64,000 bases of DNA from Acetobacteraceae bacterium (GTDB taxonomy: Bacteria > Pseudomonadota > Alphaproteobacteria > Acetobacterales > Acetobacteraceae). The DNA is taken from the NCBI GenBank assembly GCA_027487675.1, contig JAIYDD010000192.1:1-64000 (forward strand), in the 5' to 3' direction. Positions 1 to 8,883 of the stretch are shown here, one piece after another. The notes under the pieces were generated by a model that saw only the letters and a list, made by a program, of their open reading frames with translations, was not told the origin of the DNA and ran no database searches. The position numbers were made by a program, and so were the translations under genes. Each line of letters starts with the position of its first letter. Position 1 is the first letter of the stretch.

Positions 1-5
1 GTGGC

Positions 6-1082
6 ATGAGCGGCGACACGCCGCCGGCGCTGAAGCTGCGCCGGCCCGTGCTGGTCACGGGCGGCGCGGGCTTCATCGGATCGAACCTCGCCGACCGGCT
101 GGCGCGCGATGGCCACGACGTGCTGGTCTACGACGCGCTGGCGCGGCCGGGCGTGGAACGCAACCTGGCCTGGCTGCGCGCGCGCCACCCGCGCCGCGTC
201 TCGGCGATCACCGCGGACATCCGCGACCAGGATGCGCTGCGCGCGGCGCTGCGCGACGCGCAGGCGGTGTTCCACCTGGCGGCGCAGGTCGCGGTGACCA
301 CGAGCCTGACCGATCCCGCGGAGGATTTCGGCGTCAACCTCGGCGGCACCTTCGCGCTGCTCGACCTGCTGCGGCGCCGGCCGGTGCCGCTGGTCTTCGC
401 CAGCACCAACAAGGTCTATGGCAACCTCGCCGGCGTGGCGCTGGACCGGCAGGGCGAGGCATGGCGCCCGCGGGCGCTGGACCTGGCGATGCACGGCGTG
501 GGCGAGACGCAGCCTCTCGACTTCCACGCGCCCTATGGCTGTTCCAAGGGGGCGGCGGACCAGTATGTGCTGGATTTCGCGCGCAGCCTGGGCGTGCCCG
601 GCACGGTGCTGCGGATGAGCTGCATCTATGGCGAGCGGCAGCTCGGCACGGAAGACCAGGGCTGGGTCGCGCATTTCCTGCGCCAGGCGCTGCGCGGCGA
701 GCCCATCACCATCTACGGCGACGGCAGCCAGGTGCGCGACGTGCTGCATGTGGACGACGCCGTGGACGCCTATCTGGCGGCCTGGGGGCGGATCGGCCGT
801 GTGGCCGGCCGGGCCTACAATCTCGGCGGCGGCCCATCCAATGCCGTCAGCCTGCGCGAGCTGCTGCGCGAGGCGGAGCAGCTGGTCGGCCGCCCGATCG
901 AGCTGCGCTTCGCGGATTGGCGCGCCGGCGACCAGCGCTGGTTCGTGGCCGACACGCGCCGCGCGCGGGCGGAGCTGGGGCTGGCGCCGCCGCTGCCCTG
1001 GCGCGCCGGCATCCGCCAGCTGCTGGGCTGGCTGCAGGAGGAGATGGGGGAGGGCGCCGGCGCGGCGCGGCGCGCGCGGTGA
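6..1082 (+). CDS. NAD-dependent epimerase/dehydratase (extended SDR)
   Basis: This 358-aa protein looks like a nucleotide-sugar epimerase or dehydratase that would supply an activated sugar to the glycosyltransferases downstream. The N-terminus carries the NAD-binding loop VTGGAGFIGS at about residues 17-26. An active-site YGCSK (Y-x-x-x-K) lies near residue 178, and the C-terminal half has the sugar-nucleotide-binding pattern of the extended SDR family (YGDGSQVRD, YNLGGG). The closest family look is CDP-paratose 2-epimerase or UDP-glucose 4-epimerase, but the substrate cannot be read from sequence. It is the first visible gene of a six-gene operon; its stop overlaps the GTG start of the next gene (GTGA). 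The window begins 5 bases before the ATG, so the promoter is not seen. Confidence 0.9.
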   Translation: MSGDTPPALKLRRPVLVTGGAGFIGSNLADRLARDGHDVLVYDALARPGVERNLAWLRARHPRRVSAITADIRDQDALRAALRDAQAVFHLAAQVAVTTSLTDPAEDFGVNLGGTFALLDLLRRRPVPLVFASTNKVYGNLAGVALDRQGEAWRPRALDLAMHGVGETQPLDFHAPYGCSKGAADQYVLDFARSLGVPGTVLRMSCIYGERQLGTEDQGWVAHFLRQALRGEPITIYGDGSQVRDVLHVDDAVDAYLAAWGRIGRVAGRAYNLGGGPSNAVSLRELLREAEQLVGRPIELRFADWRAGDQRWFVADTRRARAELGLAPPLPWRAGIRQLLGWLQEEMGEGAGAARRAR

Positions 1083-2368
1083 AGGTGGCGCTGGTCAACC
1101 CGCCCTGGCGCTTCGACGGCAGCATCTATTTCGGCTGCCGGGAGCCGCACCTGCCGCTGGAACTCGGCTACGCGAAGGCGCTGCTGGAGGCGGCGGGCCA
1201 TGAGGCGCTGCTGGTCGATGCGCATCTCTGCGACCTGACGCAGGCCGAGGCCGCGGATGCCGTCGCCGCCTTCGCGCCGGCGATGACGGTCGTCACCACC
1301 GCGCCGACCTACCTGTTCTGGCGCTGCCCGCCGCCCGAGCTCGGCATCCCGCGCGGCTTCCTCGCGGCGCTCGGCGCGCGCGGCGGGCGCACGGTGGCGG
1401 TCGGCCCGCACGGCACGGCCACGCCGGGCGCGGCGCTGCGCAAGCTCGGCTGCGACATCGTGCTGCGTGGGGAGTGCGAGGAAGCGGTGCTTGCGCTGGC
1501 TGAGGCGGCGGACCCGGCCGAGGTGCAGGGCGTCGCCATGCTGCGGGACGGGTCGCCGCGCCTGACGGGCGCGCCCCGCGCGGCGGCGATGCAATCCCTT
1601 CCCGCGCTGCGCTGGCCCGATGCCTGGGTGCGGCGACACCGCCACCACCACCACCGCTTCGACGCCGCGCCCGATGGCCCGGGCGCCGAGGTCGAGGCCT
1701 CGCGCGGCTGCCCCTACAATTGCAGCTTCTGCGCCAAGATCGACTTCCGCGACGCCTATCGCCGCCGCGACCTGGCGACGCTGCTGGCGGAGATCGACGG
1801 GCTACGCGCGCAGGGCGTGCGCTACCTCTACTTCATCGACGAGATCTTCCTGCCTTGGCGGGCGCTGCTGGATGCTCTGCTGCCGCGCGGGCTCGCCTTC
1901 GGCATCCAGACGCGCATCGACCTGTGGAAGCCGGAGATGCTGGAACTGCTCGGCCGCGCCGGCTGCGTCTCGATCGAGGCGGGGGTGGAGAGCGTGACGC
2001 CGGAAGGCCGCGCCGCGCTCGACAAGGATTGCCGCGCCGACACCGACGACCTCGCGGCGCGCCTGCTGCATGCGCGCCGCCACGTGCCCTTCGTGCAGGC
2101 CAACCTGATCCGCAGCGGCGCCGACGATCCGGCGCTGGTCGATGCCTTCCGCGAGAGGCTGCGCCGCGGCGGCGTCTGGGCGAACGACCCGGTGCCGCTC
2201 TTTCCCTATCCGTCCTCGCCGGACTACCGGCGGCTGTGGGGCGCGCCGGACGATGCGGCCTGGGAACGCGCGCATGCGCATTACCTTGCGCAGTTCGACG
2301 CGTTCAGCGACATCCAGGAATCGCGCCCGCTGCCCCTTCCGATGCTGGAGGCGCGATGCACGGCTTGA
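1079..2368 (+). CDS. B12-binding-domain radical SAM protein
   Basis: This 429-aa protein is probably a cobalamin-type radical SAM enzyme acting on a glycan or sugar intermediate. The start is GTG at 1079, overlapping the upstream stop by GTGA; it gives a protein opening with KVALVNPPW, the usual start of the B12-binding fold in this family. The [4Fe-4S]/SAM motif CPYNCSFC is at about residues 215-222. A run of histidines precedes it (HRHHHHRF). The open frame extends further upstream, but that part overlaps the epimerase and is rejected. I recall similar proteins next to CgeB-like glycosyltransferases in other alphaproteobacteria (an oligosaccharide-associated B12/radical SAM family). The reaction is unknown; methylation or ring rearrangement are both possible. 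Confidence 0.85.
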   Translation: MKVALVNPPWRFDGSIYFGCREPHLPLELGYAKALLEAAGHEALLVDAHLCDLTQAEAADAVAAFAPAMTVVTTAPTYLFWRCPPPELGIPRGFLAALGARGGRTVAVGPHGTATPGAALRKLGCDIVLRGECEEAVLALAEAADPAEVQGVAMLRDGSPRLTGAPRAAAMQSLPALRWPDAWVRRHRHHHHRFDAAPDGPGAEVEASRGCPYNCSFCAKIDFRDAYRRRDLATLLAEIDGLRAQGVRYLYFIDEIFLPWRALLDALLPRGLAFGIQTRIDLWKPEMLELLGRAGCVSIEAGVESVTPEGRAALDKDCRADTDDLAARLLHARRHVPFVQANLIRSGADDPALVDAFRERLRRGGVWANDPVPLFPYPSSPDYRRLWGAPDDAAWERAHAHYLAQFDAFSDIQESRPLPLPMLEARCTA

Positions 2369-3468
2369 CCGCGCCGCCCTTCCGGCACGTGCTGGTCACG
2401 GCCGATGCGGTGGGCGGCGTCTGGACGCAGGCGCTCGACCTCGCGCGCGGGCTGGTCATGCGCGGCGGTCGCGTCACGCTGGCGGTGCTCGGTCCGGCTG
2501 CCTCCGCCGCGCAGCGCCGGGACGCCGCCGCGATCCCCGGCCTCGTGCTGCGCGAAACCGCCCTGCCGCTGGACTGGCTGGCATCGCGAGAGGAGCAGCT
2601 CGCCGAGGCCGGCGCCGCCCTGGCGGAACTGGCGCGCGCGACGGAGGCGGAGGCGCTGCAGCTGCACGCGCCCGCGCTCGCCGCCGCGACGCGCTTCCCG
2701 TGTCCGGTTGTGGGCGTGGCGCATTCCTGCCTCGCCACCTGGTGGCGGGCCGTGCATCGCGACGCGCCGCCCGGGGATTTCGGGTGGCGTACGGCCTGGC
2801 TTGCGCGCGGCTACCGTGCGGTTGACGCGTTGCTGGCGCCGACGCGTGCCTATGCGGCGGCAACGGCGGCCGCGCACGGCCTTGCCACGCCGCCCACAGT
2901 GGTGCGCAACGGCTGCGCGCCTGGCGCGCGCGGCGAGAGCCAGGGCCGCTTCGTGCTGACCGCCGGCCGTCTTTGGGACGAGGGCAAGAACCTCGCCGCG
3001 CTCGACCGCGCCGCCGCCAGGCTTGACGCGCCGGTGCTGGCGGCCGGCCCGGTGCAGGGGCCGAATGGCGCGGCCTTCGCGCCGCGGCGCGTGCGACTGC
3101 TCGGCACGCTGGACCGCGAAGCGCTGCGCGGCTGGATGCTGCGCGGTCCGGTCTTCGCCTCGGTCGCCCTCTACGAACCTTTCGGGCTGGCCGTGCTCGA
3201 AGCCGCGCAGGCCGGCTGTCCGCTGGTGCTGTCCGACATTCCGACCTTCCGCGAGCTGTGGGACGGCGCGGCCATCTTCGTCCCGCCGCGCGACGACGCG
3301 GCGCTTGCCGCCGTGCTCGCAGGACTGCTGGGCGACGAGGCCCGGCGCCGCGCACTTTCCGACGCGGCGGCGCGCCGCGCCCGCGCCTGCACGGCCGATG
3401 CGATGACCGAAGGGGTGCTGCGCATCCATGCCCTGCTGCGCGCGCGCCAGAGGGTGGCCGCGGCATGA
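2356..3468 (+). CDS. Glycosyltransferase family 4 (GT-B fold)
   Basis: This 370-aa protein is a retaining GT4-type glycosyltransferase. The N-terminal acceptor domain starts with HVLVTADAVGGVW, an opening typical of glycogen-synthase-like and GT4 enzymes. The C-terminal donor domain contains the E-x7-E region (YEPFGLAVLEA) that contacts the nucleotide sugar, followed by CPLVLSDIPTFRELW. The ATG at 2356 overlaps the radical SAM gene by 13 bases, so the two are probably translationally coupled. It should act in the cytoplasm, adding one sugar to a lipid- or protein-linked glycan made by this operon; donor and acceptor are unknown. Confidence 0.85.
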   Translation: MHGLTAPPFRHVLVTADAVGGVWTQALDLARGLVMRGGRVTLAVLGPAASAAQRRDAAAIPGLVLRETALPLDWLASREEQLAEAGAALAELARATEAEALQLHAPALAAATRFPCPVVGVAHSCLATWWRAVHRDAPPGDFGWRTAWLARGYRAVDALLAPTRAYAAATAAAHGLATPPTVVRNGCAPGARGESQGRFVLTAGRLWDEGKNLAALDRAAARLDAPVLAAGPVQGPNGAAFAPRRVRLLGTLDREALRGWMLRGPVFASVALYEPFGLAVLEAAQAGCPLVLSDIPTFRELWDGAAIFVPPRDDAALAAVLAGLLGDEARRRALSDAAARRARACTADAMTEGVLRIHALLRARQRVAAA

Positions 3469-4580
3469 GGCTGGTTGCCTTCACGCATTCGCTCCGCTCC
3501 TGCTGGAACCACGGCAATGCGCATTTCCTGCGCGGGGTGCTGGCCGAGCTGTCCGCGCGCGGCGTCGATGTCCTGGCCGCGGAGCCGGCGGACAGCTGGA
3601 GCCTGTCGAACCTGCTGCGCGATCATGGCGAGGCGGCGCTCGCCGCCTTCGGTCGCGTCTATCCTGGACTGCGCATCGCGACCCATGCGACGGCGGAGGC
3701 GGCGGCGGAGCTGGCGGCGGGCGCCGACGTGGTGCTCGTGCACGAATGGAACCCGCCGGCGCTGGTCGCGGCGCTGGGCCGTGCGCGCCGGCGCGGCGCG
3801 CGCTTCACGCTGCTGTTCCACGACACGCACCACCGCGCGGTGAGCGATCCGGGCGCGATCCGCGCCTTCGATCTCGATGGCTATGACGGCGTGCTGGCCT
3901 TCGGCGCGGCACTGGCGGACATCTATCGTCGCTGGGGCTGGGGTCGGCGCGCCTTCGTCTGGCACGAGGCCGCCGACACGCGGCTGTTCCGTCCGCCTGC
4001 AGCGCCGACGCGGCGCGAGGGCCTCGTCTGGATCGGCAACTGGGGCGATGGCGAGCGCGGCGCGGAACTGGCTGAGTTCCTGCTGCGCCCTGCGGCCGAG
4101 GCTTCGCTTCCTCTCGACGTGCATGGCGTGCGCTACCCGCCGGAGGCGCTGGAGGCGCTCGCCGTGCACGGTGCGCGTTGGCGCGGCTGGCTGCCGAACG
4201 CCGAGGCGCCGCAGGTCTTCGCGCGGCATCTTGCCACGGTGCATGTGCCGCGGCGCCACTACGTCTCGCTGCTGCCCGGCATCCCCACCATCCGCGTCTT
4301 CGAGGCGCTGGCCTGCGGCATCCCGCTTGCGTGCGCGCCCTGGCACGACGCGGAAGGTCTGTTCGCGCCCGGCGAGGATTTCCTGGTCGCGCATGACGGT
4401 GCGGAGATGGCACGCCATCTGCGCGCCTTGGCAGCGGATGCGGATCTGCGCGCGGCACTGTCGCGCCGCGGGCTCGCCACGATCCGGGCGCGGCATTCCT
4501 GCGCGCATCGCGCCGACGAGCTGCTGGGCATCCTCGCGACGCTGCGCGACCAGCCTGTCCTGCCGGAGCCTGCCGCATGA
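3465..4580 (+). CDS. CgeB-like glycosyltransferase (first of three)
   Basis: A 371-aa protein with the CgeB / Glyco_trans_1_2 pattern in its C-terminal third: the short donor-site segment PTIRVFEALACGIPLACAPW, then GEDFLVAHDGAEMARHL and a terminal helix with ARHSCAHRADELL. The N-terminus (MRLVAFTHSLRSCWNHGNAHFLRG) is shared in style with the next two genes, which suggests the three are diverged paralogues. The ATG at 3465 overlaps the GT4 stop by four bases (ATGA), and the 3' end overlaps the next gene the same way. It probably adds a sugar to the same glycan; the linkage is unknown. Confidence 0.8.
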   Translation: MRLVAFTHSLRSCWNHGNAHFLRGVLAELSARGVDVLAAEPADSWSLSNLLRDHGEAALAAFGRVYPGLRIATHATAEAAAELAAGADVVLVHEWNPPALVAALGRARRRGARFTLLFHDTHHRAVSDPGAIRAFDLDGYDGVLAFGAALADIYRRWGWGRRAFVWHEAADTRLFRPPAAPTRREGLVWIGNWGDGERGAELAEFLLRPAAEASLPLDVHGVRYPPEALEALAVHGARWRGWLPNAEAPQVFARHLATVHVPRRHYVSLLPGIPTIRVFEALACGIPLACAPWHDAEGLFAPGEDFLVAHDGAEMARHLRALAADADLRAALSRRGLATIRARHSCAHRADELLGILATLRDQPVLPEPAA

Positions 4581-5671
4581 GGATCGCCTTCTACGGCTCG
4601 TCGCTGCTCTCCTCCTACTGGAACGGCGCGGCGACCTACTATCGCGGCATCCTGCGGGATCTCGCCGCGCGCGGCTACGAGACGACCTTCCTGGAGCCCG
4701 ACGCCTTCGGCCGCCAGCAGAACCGCGACATCGATCCGCCGGATTGGTGCGCGGTGCAGGTCTGGCCGCCGACCGAGGCCGGGCTTCGCCAGGCGCTGGA
4801 CGTCGCCGCTCAGGCCGACATCGTGGTGAAGGCAAGCGGCGTCGGCGTCTTCGACGACGCGCTGCTGGCCGGCATGGTGCGCACGGCGCGCCCCGACGCG
4901 CTGCGGATCTTCTGGGACGTCGACGCGCCCGCGACGCTCGCCGATATGCGAGCGCTGCCCGAGCACCCGTTGCGCGCCGCGCTGCCGCAGATCGACTGCG
5001 TGCTGACCTATGGCGGCGGACCGCCGGTGGTCGAGGCGTACCGCGAACTCGGTGCGCGCCGCTGCGTCACGGTCTACAACGCGCTCGATCCGGACACGCA
5101 CCATCCCGTACCGCCCGATCCCGTCCTTGCCGCCGACCTGTCCTTCCTCGCGAACCGCCTCCCGGACCGGGAGGCGCGGGTGGAAGCCTTCTTCCTGCGC
5201 GCGGCGGAGCTGGCGCCAGGGCTGCGCTTCCTGCTCGGCGGAAGTGGCTGGGCGGGGAAGCCGATGCCGCCGAACGTCCGGGCCATCGGCCATGTCCCGA
5301 CGGCCAGCCACAACGCCTTCAACGCATCCGCGCGCGCCGTGCTGAACGTCGCGCGCGACAGCATGGCGAAGACCGGGTTCTCCCCCGCCACCCGTGTCTT
5401 CGAAGCCGCGGGCGCGGGCGCCTGCCTCATCACCGACGCCTGGACCGGGCTCGATCTCTTCCTGAAGCCCCATGCGGAGGTGCTGGTGGCGAGGGACGGC
5501 GCCGACGTCGCCGCCCACCTGGCCGCCCTGACGCCCGAGCGTGCGCGCGCCATAGGCGCAGCGGCACGGTCGCGCGTGCTTGCCGAGCACAGCTATGCCC
5601 AGCGCGGGGCCGCGCTGGACGGCGTGCTGCGCGCGGAGCTCAGCCGGCGGCGCGATCGGAGCGCCGCATGA
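4577..5671 (+). CDS. CgeB-like glycosyltransferase (second of three)
   Basis: A 364-aa protein of the CgeB family. It opens with MRIAFYGSSLLSSYWNGAAT, close to the opening of the third copy. Mid-protein motifs include DIDPPDW and a DVDAPATLADM segment near residue 115. The C-terminal donor-binding part reads TRVFEAAGAGACLITDAW, followed by VARDGADVAAHL and LAEHSYAQR. CgeB proteins were named from Bacillus spore-surface maturation genes; in proteobacteria they are usually uncharacterised glycosyltransferases in surface-glycan loci. Four-base ATGA overlaps on both sides show tight translational coupling. Confidence 0.82.
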   Translation: MRIAFYGSSLLSSYWNGAATYYRGILRDLAARGYETTFLEPDAFGRQQNRDIDPPDWCAVQVWPPTEAGLRQALDVAAQADIVVKASGVGVFDDALLAGMVRTARPDALRIFWDVDAPATLADMRALPEHPLRAALPQIDCVLTYGGGPPVVEAYRELGARRCVTVYNALDPDTHHPVPPDPVLAADLSFLANRLPDREARVEAFFLRAAELAPGLRFLLGGSGWAGKPMPPNVRAIGHVPTASHNAFNASARAVLNVARDSMAKTGFSPATRVFEAAGAGACLITDAWTGLDLFLKPHAEVLVARDGADVAAHLAALTPERARAIGAAARSRVLAEHSYAQRGAALDGVLRAELSRRRDRSAA

Positions 5672-6762
5672 GCATCGCGGCGCGTCCAATGCGGATCGTC
5701 GTGCTTGGCCTCTCGCTCTCGTCCTCGTGGGGCAACGGGCATGCGACGACATGGCGCGCCCTGCTGCGCGCCCTCGGCGCACGTGGGCATGACGTGCTGT
5801 TCCTGGAACGCGACGTGCCATGGTATGCGGCGCATCGCGACCTTGCCGAGCCGGGGTTCTGCCGCCTGGCACTCTATGGCGACCTTGACGAGCTGCGCCG
5901 CTTCGCTCCTGAAGTGGGCGCGGCCGATGCGGTGATCGTCGGCTCCTTCGTGCCGGACGGCGCGGCGGTCGGGCGATGGGCGCAGCGGACGGCGCGCGGG
6001 GTCGTGGCCTTCTACGACATCGACACGCCGGTGACGCTCGCCCGGCTTGCGCGCGGTGAACACGACTACATCGCGCCGGATGTGATGCGCGGCTATGGGC
6101 TCTATCTCTCCTTCACCGGCGGGCCCGTGCTGCGCGAGCTGGAAGCCCGGCACGGCGTGGCGGCCGCGCGTGTCCTGTACTGCTCCGTCGACCCGGAGGC
6201 ATATCCGCCGCGCCCGCAGCCGCTGCGCTGGGACCTGAGCTATATCGGCACCTACAGCGAGGACCGCCAGCCCGTGCTGGAATCGCTGCTGATCGAGCCG
6301 GCGCGCAGGGCGCCGCATCTGTGCTTCGTCGTGGCCGGCCCGCAGTACCCGGCCGGCATCGCCTGGCCCGCGAATGTCGAGCGCATCGAGCATGTGCCGC
6401 CCGCCGACCATCCAGCCTTCTACGGCAGCAGCCGCTTCACGCTGAACGTCACGCGGTCCGACATGGCGCGCGCCGGCTGGAGCCCGAGCGTGCGGCTGTT
6501 CGAGGCGGCGGCGTGCGGCACGCCCGTGATCTCCGACCGCTGGGACGGACTGGAGGAACTGCTCGAGCCAGGGCGCGAGATGCTGCCGGCCGCATCGCCC
6601 GCGGACGTGCTGGCGGTGCTCGAAGGGTGCGACGAGCGGCTCCGCCTCGCCATCGCGGCGGCCGCGCGCAACCGCGTGCTGTCGGCGCACACCGCAGCGC
6701 ATCGCGCGGCGGAGCTGGAGGCGCATCTCCACGACGCCGCGGCGCGGCTCGCCACGCGCTAG
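5668..6762 (+). CDS. CgeB-like glycosyltransferase (third of three)
   Basis: A 364-aa protein of the same family and length as its neighbour. The start at 5668 overlaps the preceding stop (ATGA); an in-frame ATG seven codons on (MRIVVLGLSL) is the alternative. Landmarks are SSWGNGHATTW near the N-terminus, DIDTPVTLARL in the middle, LSYIGTYSEDRQPVLESLL, and the C-terminal donor segment SVRLFEAAACGTPVISDRW. This is the last gene of the operon and is followed by a hairpin. The paired DVDAP and DIDTP motifs of the second and third copies suggest a shared and possibly catalytic feature. Confidence 0.82.
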   Translation: MSIAARPMRIVVLGLSLSSSWGNGHATTWRALLRALGARGHDVLFLERDVPWYAAHRDLAEPGFCRLALYGDLDELRRFAPEVGAADAVIVGSFVPDGAAVGRWAQRTARGVVAFYDIDTPVTLARLARGEHDYIAPDVMRGYGLYLSFTGGPVLRELEARHGVAAARVLYCSVDPEAYPPRPQPLRWDLSYIGTYSEDRQPVLESLLIEPARRAPHLCFVVAGPQYPAGIAWPANVERIEHVPPADHPAFYGSSRFTLNVTRSDMARAGWSPSVRLFEAAACGTPVISDRWDGLEELLEPGREMLPAASPADVLAVLEGCDERLRLAIAAAARNRVLSAHTAAHRAAELEAHLHDAAARLATR

Positions 6763-6768
6763 TGTCGC

Positions 6769-6788
6769 GGCCGCACGGTCCTGCGGCC
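6769..6788 (+). terminator. Hairpin after the glycan operon
   Basis: Seven bases after the stop codon lies a perfect 7-bp stem GGCCGCA / TGCGGCC with a 6-base loop. It is followed only by TT, so it is a weak or Rho-assisted terminator candidate. It sits between convergent genes. Confidence 0.45.
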
Positions 6789-6878
6789 TTGCGGCGGCGT
6801 GGCGCCAGGCGTTCGCATCTTCGGCCTGCTTATCGCTTCCCTGCGCCGGCAGTGCCGATGGACGTCACGCGCCCGGCG

Positions 6879-7799
6879 CTACGTCGCTGCCTTGCGCAGC
6901 GCTTCGGCCACGCGTCGTACCACGCCTTCCCAGTCCCCTGCGGCAGTCTGGCGGAAGAGACGCATGGTCGGGTACCACGGGCTGTCGTCACGATCCTCCA
7001 TCCAGCGCCAGTCCGCATCCGCGGCGAGCAGCGTCCAGACGGGCCTACCGAGCGCGCCCGCGAGGTGGGCCGGCATGGAGTCGGCGGAGATGACGAGGTC
7101 GAGCGCCGCGATCCGGCTCGCCGCGACGAGCGGGTCGTCGGAGCCTGCGACGATCCCGAGGCCGGGCGGCATCGCGGCCAGGGCCGGGCCGCGTTGCAGG
7201 ATGTTGAGCGTGACGCCGGGAAGCCGGGCGAGCGGCCGTAGCAGCGTCGGCGGTATCGAGCGGTGCGGTGCCCAGTCGCCCGCCTGCCAGGCCAGCCCAA
7301 CCTGCAGGCCAGGTCCAGCGGGGCGTTCGGCCTGCGGCGGGTGCAGGTAGGGGACGCGCGCGGGCAGCGTCGCGGCCGACACGCGAAGGATGTGCGGCAA
7401 CTCCATGATCTCGGCCTCGGCATCCCATTCGCCGGCAGGCGTGCCGTCATGCAGGGGCAGCAGCCTTGGGGGATCCCGCAGCGTCGCCAGCAGCGGGATG
7501 AGCGGCGCCTGGCTCCAGAGCGTCACCTCCGCCGCGACCGCCTGCACGGCGGGCAGGAACCTGGCGAACTGGATGGTGTCGCCGAGGCCATGGTAGCAGC
7601 TGACGAGGACGCGCCTGCCCGCCAGCGCGGTGCCGTCCCAGACCGGCTGCAGGTGGCGCGGCGCCGACCAGTCGCGGCGGCCGCCGCGCGCGGCGAGTGC
7701 CGCGTCCGAGAGGCGCCATGCGGCGTCCCAATCGCCGCGGCGCATCGCGCGCATCCAGGCCAGGCCAGCATCCGGCAAGACGTCGGGTGATGCGTGCAT
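6879..7799 (-). CDS. GT9-like glycosyltransferase domain protein
   Basis: A 306-aa protein resembling the catalytic domain of ADP-heptose:LPS heptosyltransferase-like (GT9) proteins often found at the end of TPR proteins. Motifs are VLVSCYHGLGDTIQFARFLP at about residues 54-73, LQVGLAWQAGDW and RSIPPTLLRPL in the middle, and the nucleotide-sugar segment LDLVISADSMPAHLAGALGRPVW (about residues 225-250). The start at 7799 (MHASPD) was chosen because the upstream extension is low-complexity Arg/Ala sequence that overlaps the preceding gene. It may contribute to the same surface glycan as the operon at 6-6762, from which it is convergent. Confidence 0.75.
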   Translation of the reverse strand: MHASPDVLPDAGLAWMRAMRRGDWDAAWRLSDAALAARGGRRDWSAPRHLQPVWDGTALAGRRVLVSCYHGLGDTIQFARFLPAVQAVAAEVTLWSQAPLIPLLATLRDPPRLLPLHDGTPAGEWDAEAEIMELPHILRVSAATLPARVPYLHPPQAERPAGPGLQVGLAWQAGDWAPHRSIPPTLLRPLARLPGVTLNILQRGPALAAMPPGLGIVAGSDDPLVAASRIAALDLVISADSMPAHLAGALGRPVWTLLAADADWRWMEDRDDSPWYPTMRLFRQTAAGDWEGVVRRVAEALRKAAT

Positions 7800-7860
7800 G
7801 CGCGGTGCGTCCCTGCCGGTCTCGCCGCGCGCAACGCCGCAGGCGCGGCGCCGTTCGCCT

Positions 7861-8880
7861 TCACGCCGCGCCGGAAGCCGGCCCGGGCAGGAGCGCCGCC
7901 AGCAGGTCCTCGAGCAGTTCCGGCAGCGCCAGCGGCGTGGCCCCGCCGCCGCCGCGGCCGAAGACGCCGGTGGCGGCCCTCTCCGTCGTCCCGAGCCGTG
8001 CCGCCAGGCGCGCCAGCGCTGCCTGGCACTGCGCGCGCGTCGGCAGCGCCTCGATGCGCAGCGCCGGCGGCAGCAGGTCGTTGGCACCGACCAGCGGCAG
8101 GCGCTCGGCGCCGCAGCGGCAGCTCGCCCGCACGCCATGCGTGGCACGTTCCTGCTTCGCCACGACGAAGGAGCGATGCGTCAGGCCGGGCGCCACCCAG
8201 GAGATGCGGGCATCGTAGAGGCCGCCGAAGCGCAGCAATGCACGCGCCACCTGGTCCGACATGGCGTTGTGCATCCCGACATAGGCGCGCTTCTCCGCCG
8301 GCCCCCAGGCCCAGCGGGTCGCGGAGACGCGCGTCGCGGTGCAGTCCCCGCGCCAGGGCGGGACGGCGTTGCCTCGCTCCTCGAACAGGCCGGGATCGTC
8401 ATACTGCACGGCCGGCGAGGTGCCGCCGGGAAAGGCCAGCATGTGCTCGTAGGGCACCAGGCCGAGTGGTTCGGAGATCACGGCGCGATGGATCAGCACG
8501 CCCGCGGGATGCAGCAGCGGCGCCAGGCTGAGCAGCGCGGGATCGGCATCCTCCGTGGCCAGCAGCGGATCGGCGGGCGCTGTCGGGCGGAAGCCGGCCG
8601 CCAGCAGCGCTGCGTTGATCCGCCGATGCTCGGTCGAGAGGATGTAGGGCTTGGTCGCCGTGCAGGGCAGCAGCAGCAGGATGCGCCGCGTCGCGGCCGG
8701 CAGCACCGGCGCGTAGTCGGCCTGGATGAAGCCGAACCAGGCGCGGATCGCGGGATGCTCCAGCGCATCGAGGTTGTCCTGCGGCGAGTAGAGCGCCAGC
8801 GTGGGATCGAGGGTGAAGGGAGGGCGGTACTTCCGCGCGGATTCGACCAGGCGCTGCGTGCGGTCCTCGGTGCTGACCAT
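7861..8880 (-). CDS. DUF5591-like protein (archaeosine-synthase-type domain)
   Basis: A 339-aa protein. Near residue 70 it has LLLLPCTATKPY followed by ILSTEHRR, which closely matches the P-C-x-x-x-K-P-Y-x-x-S signature I associate with the DUF5591 domain of archaeosine synthase/TGT-like proteins. A second conserved-looking stretch is EPLGLVPYE, also typical of that domain. In archaea the domain belongs to tRNA 7-deazaguanine modification enzymes; a bacterial role is not established. The C-terminus has a Gly-rich linker (GRGGGGA). It starts three bases after the stop of the upstream decarboxylase-like gene on the same strand, so it is probably co-transcribed with the catabolic set. The family call is from memory of the motif. 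Confidence 0.5.
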   Translation of the reverse strand: MVSTEDRTQRLVESARKYRPPFTLDPTLALYSPQDNLDALEHPAIRAWFGFIQADYAPVLPAATRRILLLLPCTATKPYILSTEHRRINAALLAAGFRPTAPADPLLATEDADPALLSLAPLLHPAGVLIHRAVISEPLGLVPYEHMLAFPGGTSPAVQYDDPGLFEERGNAVPPWRGDCTATRVSATRWAWGPAEKRAYVGMHNAMSDQVARALLRFGGLYDARISWVAPGLTHRSFVVAKQERATHGVRASCRCGAERLPLVGANDLLPPALRIEALPTRAQCQAALARLAARLGTTERAATGVFGRGGGGATPLALPELLEDLLAALLPGPASGAA

Positions 8881-8883
8881 CGC

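Noticed and set aside
461-1078. N-terminal extension of the radical SAM protein
   Set aside because: The frame is open upstream but overlaps the epimerase and has no domain; the B12-binding fold begins at the GTG at 1079.
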